In this document: positions 17,121 through 26,109 of the stretch, one piece after another | Layout of the letters: each line of letters starts with the position of its first letter | Numbering within the stretch: the stretch's first letter is position 1 | Assembly (NCBI RefSeq): GCF_003234855.1 | Contig: NZ_QKTO01000006.1 | Location: 62,001 to 126,000, forward strand | DNA length: 64,000 bases | Source of the DNA: Curtobacterium sp. MCBD17_032 | Lineage (GTDB): Bacteria; Actinomycetota; Actinomycetes; Actinomycetales; Microbacteriaceae | Direction: 5' to 3' | Notes under the pieces: model-generated | The model's database searches: none | What the model was told of the DNA's origin: nothing | The model's input: only the letters and a program-made list of their open reading frames with translations | Made by a program: the position numbers and the translations under genes

Positions 17121-17700
17121 GACGCCCCCGTCTGCCGGCGGCGCCGCCGTGTGGCTGCGACGCCGCCGGATGTGGCGGCGTCTCGGGAGTGGGGCGGCGT
17201 GGTGCGGAGACGCCGGCGTCTTGGGTGGCGTACTGGAGGCGCGGGGCGGGCCGGCGCCGCGCCTCCCGTCCGGCGGGCTGTGCGGGGGTGCGGGACGCCC
17301 CCGTCTGCCGGTGGCGCCGCCGTGTGGCTGCGGCGCCGCCGGATGTGGCGGCGTCTCGGGTGGCGGGCCGGCGCCGCGCCTCCCGTCCGGCGGGCTGTGC
17401 GGGGGTGCGGGACGCCCCCGTCTGCCGGTGGCGCCGCCGTGCGGCTGCGACGCCGCCGGATGTGGCGGCGTCTCGGGAGTGGGGCGGCGTGGTGCGGAGA
17501 CGCCGGTGTCTCGGGTGGCGGACTGGAGGCGCGCCTCCCGTCCGGCAGGCTGTGCGGGGGTGCGGGACGCCCCCGTCTGCCGGTGGCGCCGCCGTGTGGC
17601 TGCGACGCCGCCGGATGTGGCGGCGTCTCGCGAGCGGGGCGGCGTGCTGCGCAGACGCCGGTGTCTCGTCCGCCGGACTGGAGGCTCCGGGCGGCGCCTC
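17121..17700. repeat. Four-unit imperfect tandem repeat with a hairpin in each unit
   Basis: Units begin at 17121, 17294, 17411 and 17566, each with GACGCCCCCGTCTGCCGG. Each holds a hairpin: nine-base arms GACGCCGCC and GGCGGCGTC around loop GGATGT (one base weaker in unit 2). Unit 2 lacks a block of about 55 bp present in units 1, 3 and 4, giving periods of 173, 117 and 155 bp. The junctions between units carry GCCTCCCGTC (17261, 17378, 17533). Several frames stay open across it, but the translations are Arg/Ala/Gly-rich and look non-coding. This fills most of the 675-bp gap between the xylanase and the second LacI gene. Confidence 0.85.
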
Positions 17701-17712
17701 GCGCCGCCCGCG

Positions 17713-18747
17713 TCAGGAACCGGCAGGCGGTGGCGCGGTGCTCGCGCGCACCACGAGCGACGCCGGCAGCTGCACGTGCGCGGGGACGTCCCGCCCGCCG
17801 AGGAGCTCGAGGAGCATGCGGAGGGCCTCGGCGCCGAGGTCGTGCAGCGGCTGCGCCACGGTCGTCAGCGGGGGAGTGGCGTTCGCCGCCTGTGGCACGT
17901 CGTCGAAGCCGACCACGGACAGGTCTTGCGGAACGCGGAGTCCGAGTTCGCCGGCGACCTGCAGCACCCCGATCGCCGAGCTGTCGTTCGCGGCGAACAC
18001 GGCGGTCGGGCGGTCCGGGCGGGCGAGCAACTCGCGGGCGACCTCGGCGCTCACGCTCGTCTGGTAGTCGCCGACGCACACCAGGTCGGGGTCGAACGGG
18101 ATGCCCGCTGCCTCGAGCGACTGCCGGTACCCGATCTCGCGGAGTTCGGCCGACGCCAGGTCCGCGCGGCCCCGGATGTGGGCGATGCGTCGGTGGCCGA
18201 GGCCGATGAGGTGTTCGGTGGCTGCTCGCGCCCCGCCGACGTTGTCGGAGTCGATGGCGGCGTGGCCCTCGGGACCGGTGTGCGGGTCGATCGAGACGAC
18301 CGGGATCGGCGTGCTCGCCATGAGCGTGGTCGGCGTGACGACGATCGCGCCGTCGATCAGGGTGCCGGCGAGTCGGGAGAGCGACCGGCGCTCCCACCCG
18401 GGCCGGGCCTCCCCGCTGACGAGTCCGGCGTAGGCGAGCAGTTCGTAGCCGGTGCCGTCGGCCGCCGACGAGATGCCCTTGAGGAGCTCGGTGGAGAACG
18501 GCTCGAACTCGGTGACGAGGATGCCGATGACGTCGGTACGGCTGCGCCGGAGACTCCGTGCGACGAGGGAGCTCTCGTAACCGAGCGACTCGATCACGGC
18601 GAGCACGCGCTGCGACGTGGCGGCGGCGACTCCGTCGCGTCCGTTGATCACCTTCGAGACGGTCGGCACCGAGACGCCGGCAGCGCGCGCGACATCGCTG
18701 ATGGTGGTCCGCCCCGGCGGGGGAGCAGGACGGGCGATGGCATCCAC
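17713..18747 (-). CDS. LacI-family regulator divergent from the sugar ABC genes
   Basis: A 344-residue LacI repressor counted from GTG at 18747. The HTH is TTISDVARAAGVSVPTVSKVINGRDGVA (residues about 14-41), with sensor-domain landmarks VVGFDDVPQAANATPPLTTV. An in-frame extension to 19002 would run across the sugar operon promoter, and a TACGGT hexamer sits six bases before the GTG, so the shorter leaderless form is preferred. It should repress the divergent xylo-oligosaccharide importer and GH3 operon through the palindrome at 18847. Confidence 0.88.
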   Translation of the reverse strand: MDAIARPAPPPGRTTISDVARAAGVSVPTVSKVINGRDGVAAATSQRVLAVIESLGYESSLVARSLRRSRTDVIGILVTEFEPFSTELLKGISSAADGTGYELLAYAGLVSGEARPGWERRSLSRLAGTLIDGAIVVTPTTLMASTPIPVVSIDPHTGPEGHAAIDSDNVGGARAATEHLIGLGHRRIAHIRGRADLASAELREIGYRQSLEAAGIPFDPDLVCVGDYQTSVSAEVARELLARPDRPTAVFAANDSSAIGVLQVAGELGLRVPQDLSVVGFDDVPQAANATPPLTTVAQPLHDLGAEALRMLLELLGGRDVPAHVQLPASLVVRASTAPPPAGS

Positions 18748-18846
18748 GACGACACCGTACTCGTCCTGCGGCCCCGGACAGCACGCCACGGCCGAGACCA
18801 CGACGTGGAGCGCGACATCATCGTTCTGGGCCGCGCACCGGACAGA

Positions 18847-18866
18847 AATCGTTATCGAAATCGATT
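18847..18866. promoter_or_regulatory. LacI operator of the sugar-uptake operon
   Basis: AATCGTTATCGAAATCGATT is an imperfect 20-bp palindrome (8 of 10 pairs) with a central CG step, typical of LacI-family sites. Its last two bases overlap the -35 hexamer TTGACA (18865-18870), so binding would exclude RNA polymerase. Confidence 0.7.
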
Positions 18867-18894
18867 GACAGCCGGTCGGAGCGCCGTGCATGCT
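18865..18894 (+). promoter_or_regulatory. Promoter of the sugar ABC/GH3 operon
   Basis: A perfect -35 TTGACA (18865-18870) is followed after 18 bp by CATGCT (18889-18894), a weak -10. The implied leader is about 45 nt. This contrasts with the leaderless promoters elsewhere in the window. Confidence 0.5.
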
Positions 18895-18947
18895 CTGTCT
18901 GCGGCCTCGCGGTCGCATGTCAACGACGACTACCGAGGGATTCCACA

Positions 18948-20243
18948 ATGACGAGGAAGAACAGGTTCGCGGCGGCCATCGCCATCGCAGCCGGCACCGC
19001 ACTGCTCGCCACCGGGTGCTCGAGCGGCGGCGCCGCCGACGAGGGCGACGGCAAGGTCACGATGACCTTCTGGCACAACTCGACCACCGGCCCCGGCAAG
19101 GCGTACTGGGAGGACACCGTCAAGGCGTTCGAGGCGAAGAACCCGAACGTGACGGTCAACATCCAGGCGATCCAGAACGAGGACCTGGACGGCAAGCTCC
19201 AGACCGCGCTCAACTCCGGCGACGGCCCCGACGTGTTCCTGCAGCGCGGCGGCGGCAAGCTCAACGCGATGATCAACGCCGGGCAGCTGCTCGACATCAA
19301 GGACTCGATCAGCGCCGACGCGAAGAAGTCGATCAGCGCCGGGACGTTCTCGGGCTACGACGCGAAGGACGGCACGTACGCGATGCCCGTCGCCGTGCTC
19401 CCCGAGGGCATCTGGTACAGCCAGGACCTCTTCGACGAGGCAGGCATCGAGGGCACCCCCACCACGATGGACGAGCTGAACGAGGACATCGCCAAGCTCA
19501 AGGAATCGGGCGTCGACCCGGTCGCCGTCGGTGCGAAGGACGCCTGGCCGGCCGCGCACTGGTACTACAACTTCGCCCTCCGTGCCTGCAGCGAGAAGAC
19601 CCTGACCGGTGCTGCTGAGTCGCTCGAGTTCGACGACAAGTGCTGGACCGAAGCCGGCAAGCAGCTCGAGGACTTCAACGACACGAAGCCGTTCAACAAG
19701 GGCTTCCTGACGACCGCCGCCCAGCAGGGTGCCGGCAGCTCCGCCGGTCTCCTCGCCAACCACAAGGCGGCCATGGAGCTCATGGGCGCGTGGGACCCGG
19801 GCGTGATCTCCTCGCTCACCCCGGACGCCAAGCCGCTGCCCGACCTCGGCTGGTTCCCGTTCCCCGCGGTCGACGGTGGCAAGGGAGACCCGAAGTCGAT
19901 GATGGGTGGCGTCGACGGCTACTCCTGCACCGCGCAGGCCCCGAAGAAGGCGTGCACCGACTTCCTCAACTTCATCGTGCAGAAGGACAACCAGGAGGGC
20001 TACTACAAGGCCTTCCAGGCGATCCCCGTCAACCAGGACGCACAGTCCGTCGTGTCGGAGCCGTACCTGAAGTCGGCCCTGGCCGCCTACAAGGAAGCCC
20101 CGTTCGTCTCGCAGTACCTCGACACCCTGTACGGCCAGAACGTCGGCAACGCGCTGAACACCAGCGTCGTGGACGTCCTCGCCGGCAAGGGGACCGCGAA
20201 GGACATCGTCACCACCACCAACCAGGCTGCGGCCAAGGGCTGA
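18948..20243 (+). CDS. Sugar ABC transporter substrate-binding lipoprotein
   Basis: A 431-residue family 1 extracellular solute-binding protein. The signal sequence ends in the lipobox LATGC (Cys24), so it is anchored to the outer face of the membrane. MTFWHNSTTGPGKAYWEDTVKAFE and the PDVFLQRGGGKLNAMI segment are typical of oligosaccharide binders. The gene leads an operon with two permeases and a GH3 glycosidase. Substrate is inferred to be xylo-oligosaccharide because of the GH10 and GH3 neighbours. Confidence 0.92.
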   Translation: MTRKNRFAAAIAIAAGTALLATGCSSGGAADEGDGKVTMTFWHNSTTGPGKAYWEDTVKAFEAKNPNVTVNIQAIQNEDLDGKLQTALNSGDGPDVFLQRGGGKLNAMINAGQLLDIKDSISADAKKSISAGTFSGYDAKDGTYAMPVAVLPEGIWYSQDLFDEAGIEGTPTTMDELNEDIAKLKESGVDPVAVGAKDAWPAAHWYYNFALRACSEKTLTGAAESLEFDDKCWTEAGKQLEDFNDTKPFNKGFLTTAAQQGAGSSAGLLANHKAAMELMGAWDPGVISSLTPDAKPLPDLGWFPFPAVDGGKGDPKSMMGGVDGYSCTAQAPKKACTDFLNFIVQKDNQEGYYKAFQAIPVNQDAQSVVSEPYLKSALAAYKEAPFVSQYLDTLYGQNVGNALNTSVVDVLAGKGTAKDIVTTTNQAAAKG

Positions 20244-20245
20244 CC

Positions 20246-21277
20246 ATGACCCTCGACACCTCGCTCGGCACGACCCCGGCCACCGGGTCGGACGGCGCCG
20301 CGGGGTCCACGCCGGCGGGGAGCGGTGCGTCCAGCGCACCGCGCCCCGCCGGGCGTCGGCCCGCCAAGCGGCTCGCGGACTGGCGGCAGCGCGCGGAGAT
20401 CGCCGTCCTCGCCGGTCCCGCCGTGATCGTCTTCGTGACGTTCGTCATCCTGCCCGTCGCCATGGCGGCGTACTACGGGTTCTTCAAGTGGCAGGGCTAC
20501 GGCCCGCCCACCGACTTCGTCGGCCTGCAGAACTACCTCATCATCTTCCAGGACCAGGCCTTCCACTCGGTCCTCATGCACAACGGCTTCATAGTCGTGC
20601 TCTCCCTGGTGCTGCAGGGGCCGATCGCCATCGTGCTCGCCCTGCTGCTCAACCAGAAGATGCACGGCCGCGGACTCGTCCGTGTGCTCGTCTTCGTGCC
20701 GTACGTCATCTCCGAGGTCATCGTCGGCACCGGGTGGAGCCTGCTCCTGCAGTCCAACGGCGCCGTCAACGACATGCTGCAGACGATCGGACTCGGCGGC
20801 CTGCGGGCGGACTGGCTGTCCAACCCGGACATCGCCATCTGGACGCTGCTCGTGATCATCTCGTGGAAGTACATCGGCTTCGCGGTGATCCTGTTCCTCG
20901 CCGGTCTGCAGAGCATCCCCGAGGAGCTGTTCGAGGCGGCCGCGATCGACGGTGCCGGCTACTGGCAGATCCAGCGCCGCATCACGTTGCCGCTGCTCGG
21001 CCCGACGATCCGCATCTGGGCGTTCCTGTCCATCATCGGCTCGCTCCAGCTGTTCGACCTCGTCTACATCATCTGGGGGCAGTACATCGCCTCGACCGCC
21101 GGCACCTCGACGATGGCCACGTACATGGTCGGCAACGGGCGGAACTCCGGGAACTACGGCTTCGGCAGTGCCGTCGCCGTCGTGATGTTCGTCATCTCCC
21201 TGGCCGTCGCGCTGATCTACCAGCACTTCGTGCTCCGCCGGGACACCGCGGGCGCGATCACCGAGAGGAAGAAGTGA
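20246..21277 (+). CDS. Sugar ABC transporter permease, MalF-like
   Basis: A 343-residue permease. A disordered Ala/Gly/Pro-rich N-terminus (to about residue 45) precedes six membrane helices. The EAA loop that docks the ATPase reads EELFEAAAIDGAGYWQIQRRITLPLL. It starts two bases after the binding-protein stop and overlaps the next permease by one base. It forms a heterodimeric channel with that permease. Confidence 0.92.
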   Translation: MTLDTSLGTTPATGSDGAAGSTPAGSGASSAPRPAGRRPAKRLADWRQRAEIAVLAGPAVIVFVTFVILPVAMAAYYGFFKWQGYGPPTDFVGLQNYLIIFQDQAFHSVLMHNGFIVVLSLVLQGPIAIVLALLLNQKMHGRGLVRVLVFVPYVISEVIVGTGWSLLLQSNGAVNDMLQTIGLGGLRADWLSNPDIAIWTLLVIISWKYIGFAVILFLAGLQSIPEELFEAAAIDGAGYWQIQRRITLPLLGPTIRIWAFLSIIGSLQLFDLVYIIWGQYIASTAGTSTMATYMVGNGRNSGNYGFGSAVAVVMFVISLAVALIYQHFVLRRDTAGAITERKK

Positions 21278-22158
21278 TGGCCACCACGAGCATCGTCGCC
21301 CCCGGGCGCCGGGCGACCCGGGACCGACGGTCGAGTGCTGCCATCGGTCGCGCCAACCCGCTCACCTACGTCGTGGCGATCCTGTTCGTCGCCGCCAACC
21401 TCGCCCCGGTGCTGTACATCGTGCTGGGCGGGTTCCGGACGAACTCGCAGATCACCACGAGCCCGGCGGGTCTGCCGGCGCCGTTCGAACTCGGCAACTA
21501 CGGCTCGGTGCTGAGCAGCTCGATCTTCTGGCGTGAGCTCGGCAACTCGACGATCAGCGCCGTCGCCACCACCGCCGGTGTCGTCGTGCTCGGCCTCATG
21601 GTGAGCTACGTACTCGCCCGCTACCGGTTCGCCGGCCGCGGCGCGCTCTACGCACTGTTCGCCGCCGGCCTGATGTTCCCGATCACCGTCGCGATCACGC
21701 CGCTGTACCTGCTCATCAAGGACCTCGGTCTCACGAACAGCCTGGCCGGCGTGATCCTGCCGCAGATCGCCTTCGCCCTGCCGACGACGGTCATCATCCT
21801 GGTGCCGTTCCTCCGGGCCATCCCCGACGAGCTCGAGGAGGCCGCGTCGATCGACGGGGCGAGCCGCCTCGGGTTCTTCTTCCGGATGATCGTGCCGCTG
21901 TCCCTGCCGGGCGTCGTCACGGTCGGCATCCTGGCCTTCATCGCCAGCTGGAACAGCTACATCCTGCCGCTGTTCATCCTCAACAACGAGGGCAGCTACA
22001 CCCTGCCGCTCGGCGTACAGGCGTTCTCGTCGCAGTACTCCGTCGACACCGCCAAGGTGCTCGCGTTCACGTCGATGTCGATGATCCCCGCCCTCGTGTT
22101 CTTCACGATCTTCCAGCGCCGCATCGTCGGCGGGCTCACCGGGGCGGTCAAGGGATGA
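21277..22158 (+). CDS. Sugar ABC transporter permease, MalG-like
   Basis: A 293-residue permease with six helices and the EAA loop DELEEAASIDGASRLGFFFRMIVPLSLPG. The ATG overlaps the preceding TGA by one base. No ATP-binding gene follows: the next gene, overlapping by four bases, is a glycosidase. The importer therefore probably uses a shared MsmK/MsiK-type ATPase encoded elsewhere, as is usual in actinobacteria. Confidence 0.92.
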   Translation: MATTSIVAPGRRATRDRRSSAAIGRANPLTYVVAILFVAANLAPVLYIVLGGFRTNSQITTSPAGLPAPFELGNYGSVLSSSIFWRELGNSTISAVATTAGVVVLGLMVSYVLARYRFAGRGALYALFAAGLMFPITVAITPLYLLIKDLGLTNSLAGVILPQIAFALPTTVIILVPFLRAIPDELEEAASIDGASRLGFFFRMIVPLSLPGVVTVGILAFIASWNSYILPLFILNNEGSYTLPLGVQAFSSQYSVDTAKVLAFTSMSMIPALVFFTIFQRRIVGGLTGAVKG

Positions 22159-24626
22159 CGATCACGAACCAGCCCCGTCACGCAGCCGGGGACCGCGCCG
22201 TCGGCGCTGCCCGGACCGACCTGGCGGACGCGACCCCGGGCCTCCCGGCCGTCCCCGAGGTGAGCGACCGCGTCCGCGACCTGCTCGCCCGGATGACGCT
22301 GGAGGAGAAGGCGGCGCAGATCGTCGGCTACTGGCTCGACCAGAACGGCGTCGTCGCACCGATGCAGGGCGAGATGGCGGCCGCGCAGGACGCCCAGGCG
22401 ACCCTGCCGGAGGTCACCCGCGACGGCATCGGGCACTACACCCGCGTCTACGGCACCCGTCCGGTCGACGCCGAGGAGCGAGCGGCCTGGCTCTGGCAGG
22501 AGCAGCGACGCCTGAAGCGGGAGACCCGACTCGGCATCCCCGCGCTCGTGCACGAGGAGTGCCTGACCGGGCTCGCCGCGTGGAAGGCCGCGACCTTCCC
22601 GACCCCGCTCGCATGGGGAGCGTCGTTCGACCCGCAGCTCGTCGAGCAGGTCGGCCGCGCGATCGGCGACTCGATGCGGGAGCTCGGCATCCACCAGGGC
22701 CTCGCCCCGGTGCTCGACGTCATCCGCGACCCCCGCTGGGGCCGCGTCGACGAGTGCATCGCCGAGGACCCGTACCTCGTCGGCACCGTCGGCACCGCCT
22801 ACGTGCGCGGGCTGCAGGACGCCGGTGTGCACGCCACGCTGAAGCACTTCCTCGGCTACTCGTCCTCCCGCGGGGGACGGAACCACGGACCGGTGTCCGC
22901 CGGGCCGCGCGAGATCCGCGACGTGTTCCTGCCGCCGTTCGAGATGGCGCTGCTCGACGGCGACGCCCGCTCGGTCATGAACTCGTACACCGAGACGGAC
23001 GGGGTCCCGATGGCGGCGAGCCCCGAGTACCTGACCGGGGTGCTCCGCGAGCAGCTCGGCTTCGACGGCACGGTCGTCGCGGACTACTTCGCGGTCGCGT
23101 TCCTCGAGGTCATGCACGCCGTCGCCGCCGACCGTGGGGAGGCGGCCGCGCTCGCCCTCGAGGCCGGCATCGACGTCGAACTGCCCACCGGGGACGCGTA
23201 CCTCGCACCGCTGGTCGAGCGGGTGCGCTCGGGCGCGTTCGACGAGGCGTTCGTCGACCGTGCCGTCCTCCGTGCCCTCGCCCAGAAGGAGGCGCTCGGC
23301 CTGCTCGACCCGGACGTGTACGAGGACGAGCCGCCCACCGGGGTCGACCTCGACTCGCCGCGGCACCAGGCCCTCGCCCGGCGTCTCGCCGAGGAGTCCG
23401 TCGTGCTGCTCGGCAACGACGGCGTGCTGCCGGTCCGGCAGACACCCGGCTCCGTGGCGGTCATCGGCCCGAACGCCGACCGCGCCGAGGCCCTGCAGGG
23501 CTGCTACTCGTTCGCGAACCACGTCCTGGCCGCCCACCCCGGGCTGCCGCTCGGGTTCTCCATCCCGACCGTGGCGGAGGCGCTCCGGGACGCGTTCACC
23601 GGTGCGGACATCCGGTACGCCGAGGGCTGCACGGTCGAGGGGACCGACTCCTCGGACTTCGCGGCCGCGGTCGAGGCCGCCACGGGTGCCGACCTCGCGG
23701 TCGTGGTCGTCGGCGACCAGGCCGGCCTGTTCGGCCGTGGCACGGTCGGGGAGGGCAACGACTCCGAGTCGCTCGACCTGCCCGGCGTGCAGCGCGAACT
23801 CGTGGAGGCCGTGGTCGCCACCGGCACACCGGTCGTCCTGGTGCTCCTGACCGGTCGGCCCTACGCGATCAGCTGGGCGCTCGACGGGGACCAGCCCCGA
23901 CCGGGCGCGGTGCTGCAGGCGTTCTTCCCGGGCGAGGGCGGCGGGCTCGCGATCGCCGACGTCGTCACCGGGCAGGTGAACCCCTCCGGTCGCCTGCCGG
24001 TCTCGTTGCCGAGGTCCGCGGGAGCGCAGCCGTACTCGTACCTGCATCCCGTGCTCGGCGGTCCGTCGGACGTCACCGCGACCGACTCCACGCCGGTCCG
24101 ACCGTTCGGCTTCGGCCTGTCCTACGCGTCCTTCGCGTACTCCGACCTGGTCGTCGACGACTCGGTGCAGGCCGGAGGGTCCTTCACGGCGAGCGTGACC
24201 GTCACGAACACCAGCGCGGTCGCCGGCGGTCACGTCGTGCAGCTGTTCGGGCGCGACGTGCATGGCTCGGTCACCCGGCCCGTCGTGCAGCTGCTCGGCT
24301 ACGCCCGCGTCGAGCTCGACGCGGGGGAGACCGTCCGGCTCGCCTTCTCCGTGCCCACCACCCGACTCGCGTTCAGCGACCGGCGCATGGTCCGGATCGT
24401 CGAGCCGGGCGACGTGGAGGTCTGGGTCGGGTCGCACGCCTCGGCGTCCGCCTCGGCTGCGGACGCCGACGCCGCCACCGGTGGGGTCATCGTCAACGAG
24501 CGGGCGACCGCGGTGCGGGTCCTGCCCGGGACCGCGACGCCGCGGGCGGTCGTCGCGGTCGCGGGGCCCGTGCACGAGGTGACCACCCGTGACGCGCGAC
24601 TCGTCACGTGGGAGGTCGTCGGCTGA
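22155..24626 (+). CDS. GH3 beta-glycosidase (beta-xylosidase or beta-glucosidase)
   Basis: An 823-residue cytoplasmic family 3 enzyme removing terminal sugars from imported oligosaccharides. The N-terminal barrel (from about residue 35) has LAPVLDVIRDPRWGRVDE and LKHFLGYS; the nucleophile Asp lies in FDGTVVADYFAV. The (alpha/beta)6 domain follows (VVLLGNDGVLPV), then a fibronectin-III-like domain (VTVTNTSAVAGGHVVQLF). No signal peptide is present. ATGA overlap with the permease couples it to uptake. Context favours xylosidase activity, but GH3 specificity cannot be read reliably from sequence. Confidence 0.9.
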   Translation: MTITNQPRHAAGDRAVGAARTDLADATPGLPAVPEVSDRVRDLLARMTLEEKAAQIVGYWLDQNGVVAPMQGEMAAAQDAQATLPEVTRDGIGHYTRVYGTRPVDAEERAAWLWQEQRRLKRETRLGIPALVHEECLTGLAAWKAATFPTPLAWGASFDPQLVEQVGRAIGDSMRELGIHQGLAPVLDVIRDPRWGRVDECIAEDPYLVGTVGTAYVRGLQDAGVHATLKHFLGYSSSRGGRNHGPVSAGPREIRDVFLPPFEMALLDGDARSVMNSYTETDGVPMAASPEYLTGVLREQLGFDGTVVADYFAVAFLEVMHAVAADRGEAAALALEAGIDVELPTGDAYLAPLVERVRSGAFDEAFVDRAVLRALAQKEALGLLDPDVYEDEPPTGVDLDSPRHQALARRLAEESVVLLGNDGVLPVRQTPGSVAVIGPNADRAEALQGCYSFANHVLAAHPGLPLGFSIPTVAEALRDAFTGADIRYAEGCTVEGTDSSDFAAAVEAATGADLAVVVVGDQAGLFGRGTVGEGNDSESLDLPGVQRELVEAVVATGTPVVLVLLTGRPYAISWALDGDQPRPGAVLQAFFPGEGGGLAIADVVTGQVNPSGRLPVSLPRSAGAQPYSYLHPVLGGPSDVTATDSTPVRPFGFGLSYASFAYSDLVVDDSVQAGGSFTASVTVTNTSAVAGGHVVQLFGRDVHGSVTRPVVQLLGYARVELDAGETVRLAFSVPTTRLAFSDRRMVRIVEPGDVEVWVGSHASASASAADADAATGGVIVNERATAVRVLPGTATPRAVVAVAGPVHEVTTRDARLVTWEVVG

Positions 24627-24651
24627 CGGGGGACCGACGCGCGCGATCCGT

Positions 24652-24695
24652 CGGACGGGAGGCCCGTGACCAGCCGGTCACGGGCCTCCCGTCCG
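24652..24695 (+). terminator. Intrinsic terminator, 20-bp stem
   Basis: A perfect 20-bp stem with loop AGCC, 25 bp after the GH3 stop. Both arms carry the 10-mer: GACGGGAGGC (24654-24663) and GCCTCCCGTC (24684-24693). Confidence 0.9.
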
Positions 24696-24745
24696 TCATG
24701 TGCGCGGCTGCGGTCGCGGGGTGAGCGCGGGCTATGGTGGCGACG

Positions 24746-25972
24746 ATGAGCAGCGCTGCCGATCGGGCCCGCACGTCCTGGACCGGGCGCCCGGGACCGT
24801 TGCTGACCCTCAGCCTCATCGTCGGGGTGTCGCCCTTCGCGACCGACATGTACATCCCGGGTCTGCCGGCGATCGCCCGTGACCTCGACGTCTCCGCCGC
24901 AGCCGTGCAGCTCAGTCTGACCGCGTTCCTCGTCGCCTTCGCGATCGGGCAGATCGTCGTCGGGCCGATCAGCGACGGCGCCGGGCGACGCCGGATCCTC
25001 CTCGCCGGGACGGCCCTCTTCGCCGTCGCCGGGCTCGTCTGTGCGATGGCCCCGGACATCGTCACCCTGGTCGCCGCCCGGGTCGTGCAGGGCCTCGGCG
25101 GGGCAGCCGGTGCGGTGGCCGGGCGGGCGATGGTCGGTGACGCGGCCACCGGGACGCAGCGCGGCCGGCTGTACTCGACGCTCGCGGTCGTGAACTCGGT
25201 CGGGCCGGTGGTCGCGCCGCTCGCGGGTGGCGTCGTGCTGTCGTTCGCCACCTGGCGCGGAGCGTTCGTCGTGCTCGCGGTCCTCGGCGCCGTCCTCACG
25301 GTCGCCGCCGGTCGACTGCTGCCGGAGACCCTCGTCGAGCCGACGCCCGGTGGTCGCTCGCCCCGGGCCGTGCTCGGTCGGATGGGGGAACTGCTGCGCA
25401 TCCCACGGTTCCGCTGGTACCTCGTCACCGGGTGCGCGGCCACCATCGGGTTCTTCTCGTACATCGCCACGTCGTCGTTCGTGTTCCAGCAGCAGTACGG
25501 GTTCGGCGAGGGGCTCTACACCCTCGTCTTCGCCTCGAACGCGTCGTGCATGATCCTGTCGACCCTGGTGTTCCGGCAGCTCGTCGGCCGCGTCCCCGAG
25601 GACCGCCTCTACTCGATCGGACTCGTCGTCGGCACCGCGGGGTCGGTGCTCGTCCTGCTCGGTGCGGTCAGCGGGGCGGGCGCAGCCGTGGTGTGGCCGG
25701 CGCTCGCCCTCGTCACCGCTGCGTGGGGCTGGGTGATCCCCGGGTCCATCACGGTGACGCAGGCGCTCGGGCACCGGCATCCCGGGACGGCCTCCGCGCT
25801 CGCCGGTGGCATGACCTTCGGGCTCGGTGGACTGGCGACGCCGCTCGCCGGGGCGCTCGGCGGGACCGCGACGGCGATGGGCGGGATGATGGCGGGGTTC
25901 ATCGCGCTCGGGTTGGTCGTGCAGCTGTGGGCGTCCGCGCGGGACCGACGGCGGTCGGTCGACGAGCGCTGA
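24746..25972 (+). CDS. Bcr/CflA-type multidrug MFS exporter
   Basis: A 408-residue, 12-helix drug:H+ antiporter. SPFATDMYIPGLPAIARDL in helix 1 is the Bcr/CflA signature, followed by FAIGQIVVGPISDGAGRRRIL with motif A. GPVVAPLAGG in helix 5 is antiporter motif C. ATG at 24746 is preferred over ATG at 24734 because TATGGT lies seven bases before the former, fitting a leaderless message. Natural substrate unknown. Confidence 0.87.
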   Translation: MSSAADRARTSWTGRPGPLLTLSLIVGVSPFATDMYIPGLPAIARDLDVSAAAVQLSLTAFLVAFAIGQIVVGPISDGAGRRRILLAGTALFAVAGLVCAMAPDIVTLVAARVVQGLGGAAGAVAGRAMVGDAATGTQRGRLYSTLAVVNSVGPVVAPLAGGVVLSFATWRGAFVVLAVLGAVLTVAAGRLLPETLVEPTPGGRSPRAVLGRMGELLRIPRFRWYLVTGCAATIGFFSYIATSSFVFQQQYGFGEGLYTLVFASNASCMILSTLVFRQLVGRVPEDRLYSIGLVVGTAGSVLVLLGAVSGAGAAVVWPALALVTAAWGWVIPGSITVTQALGHRHPGTASALAGGMTFGLGGLATPLAGALGGTATAMGGMMAGFIALGLVVQLWASARDRRRSVDER

Positions 25973-25974
25973 GT

Positions 25975-26109
25975 GTCCGTGGTCTGACGGCGTGCAGGGC
26001 GATCCGGACCACGCTGAGCGTCCGTGGTCGGACGGCGTGCACGGCGACCCGGACCACGCTGCGCGTCCGTGGTCAGACGGCGTGCAGTGCGATCCGGACC
26101 GCGGCGACG
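25975..26109. repeat. Three tandem 45-bp units copying a gene 3' end
   Basis: Units begin at 25975, 26020 and 26065 with GTCCGTGGTC, each running through GACGGCGTGCA and ending near CCGGACCACGCT (unit 3 diverges at its end). The third unit is the final part of the minus-strand gene at 26073-26411, including its stop. Units 1 and 2 are copies with two to five changes each. The period is a multiple of three, so the minus-strand frame would continue through them. Confidence 0.85.

Noticed and set aside
17121..17700. CRISPR array
   Set aside because: Units are 117-173 bp and contiguous with no unique spacers, and no cas gene is present in the window.
17090..18067. A 325-codon plus-strand protein across the repeat array
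   Set aside because: It is Arg/Ala/Gly-rich, repetitive, runs into the antisense of a clear LacI gene and has no promoter or family resemblance; open frames in all directions are expected at this GC content.
20246..24626. Complete ABC importer with its own ATPase
   Set aside because: No Walker A/signature protein lies in the operon; the fourth gene is a GH3 glycosidase.
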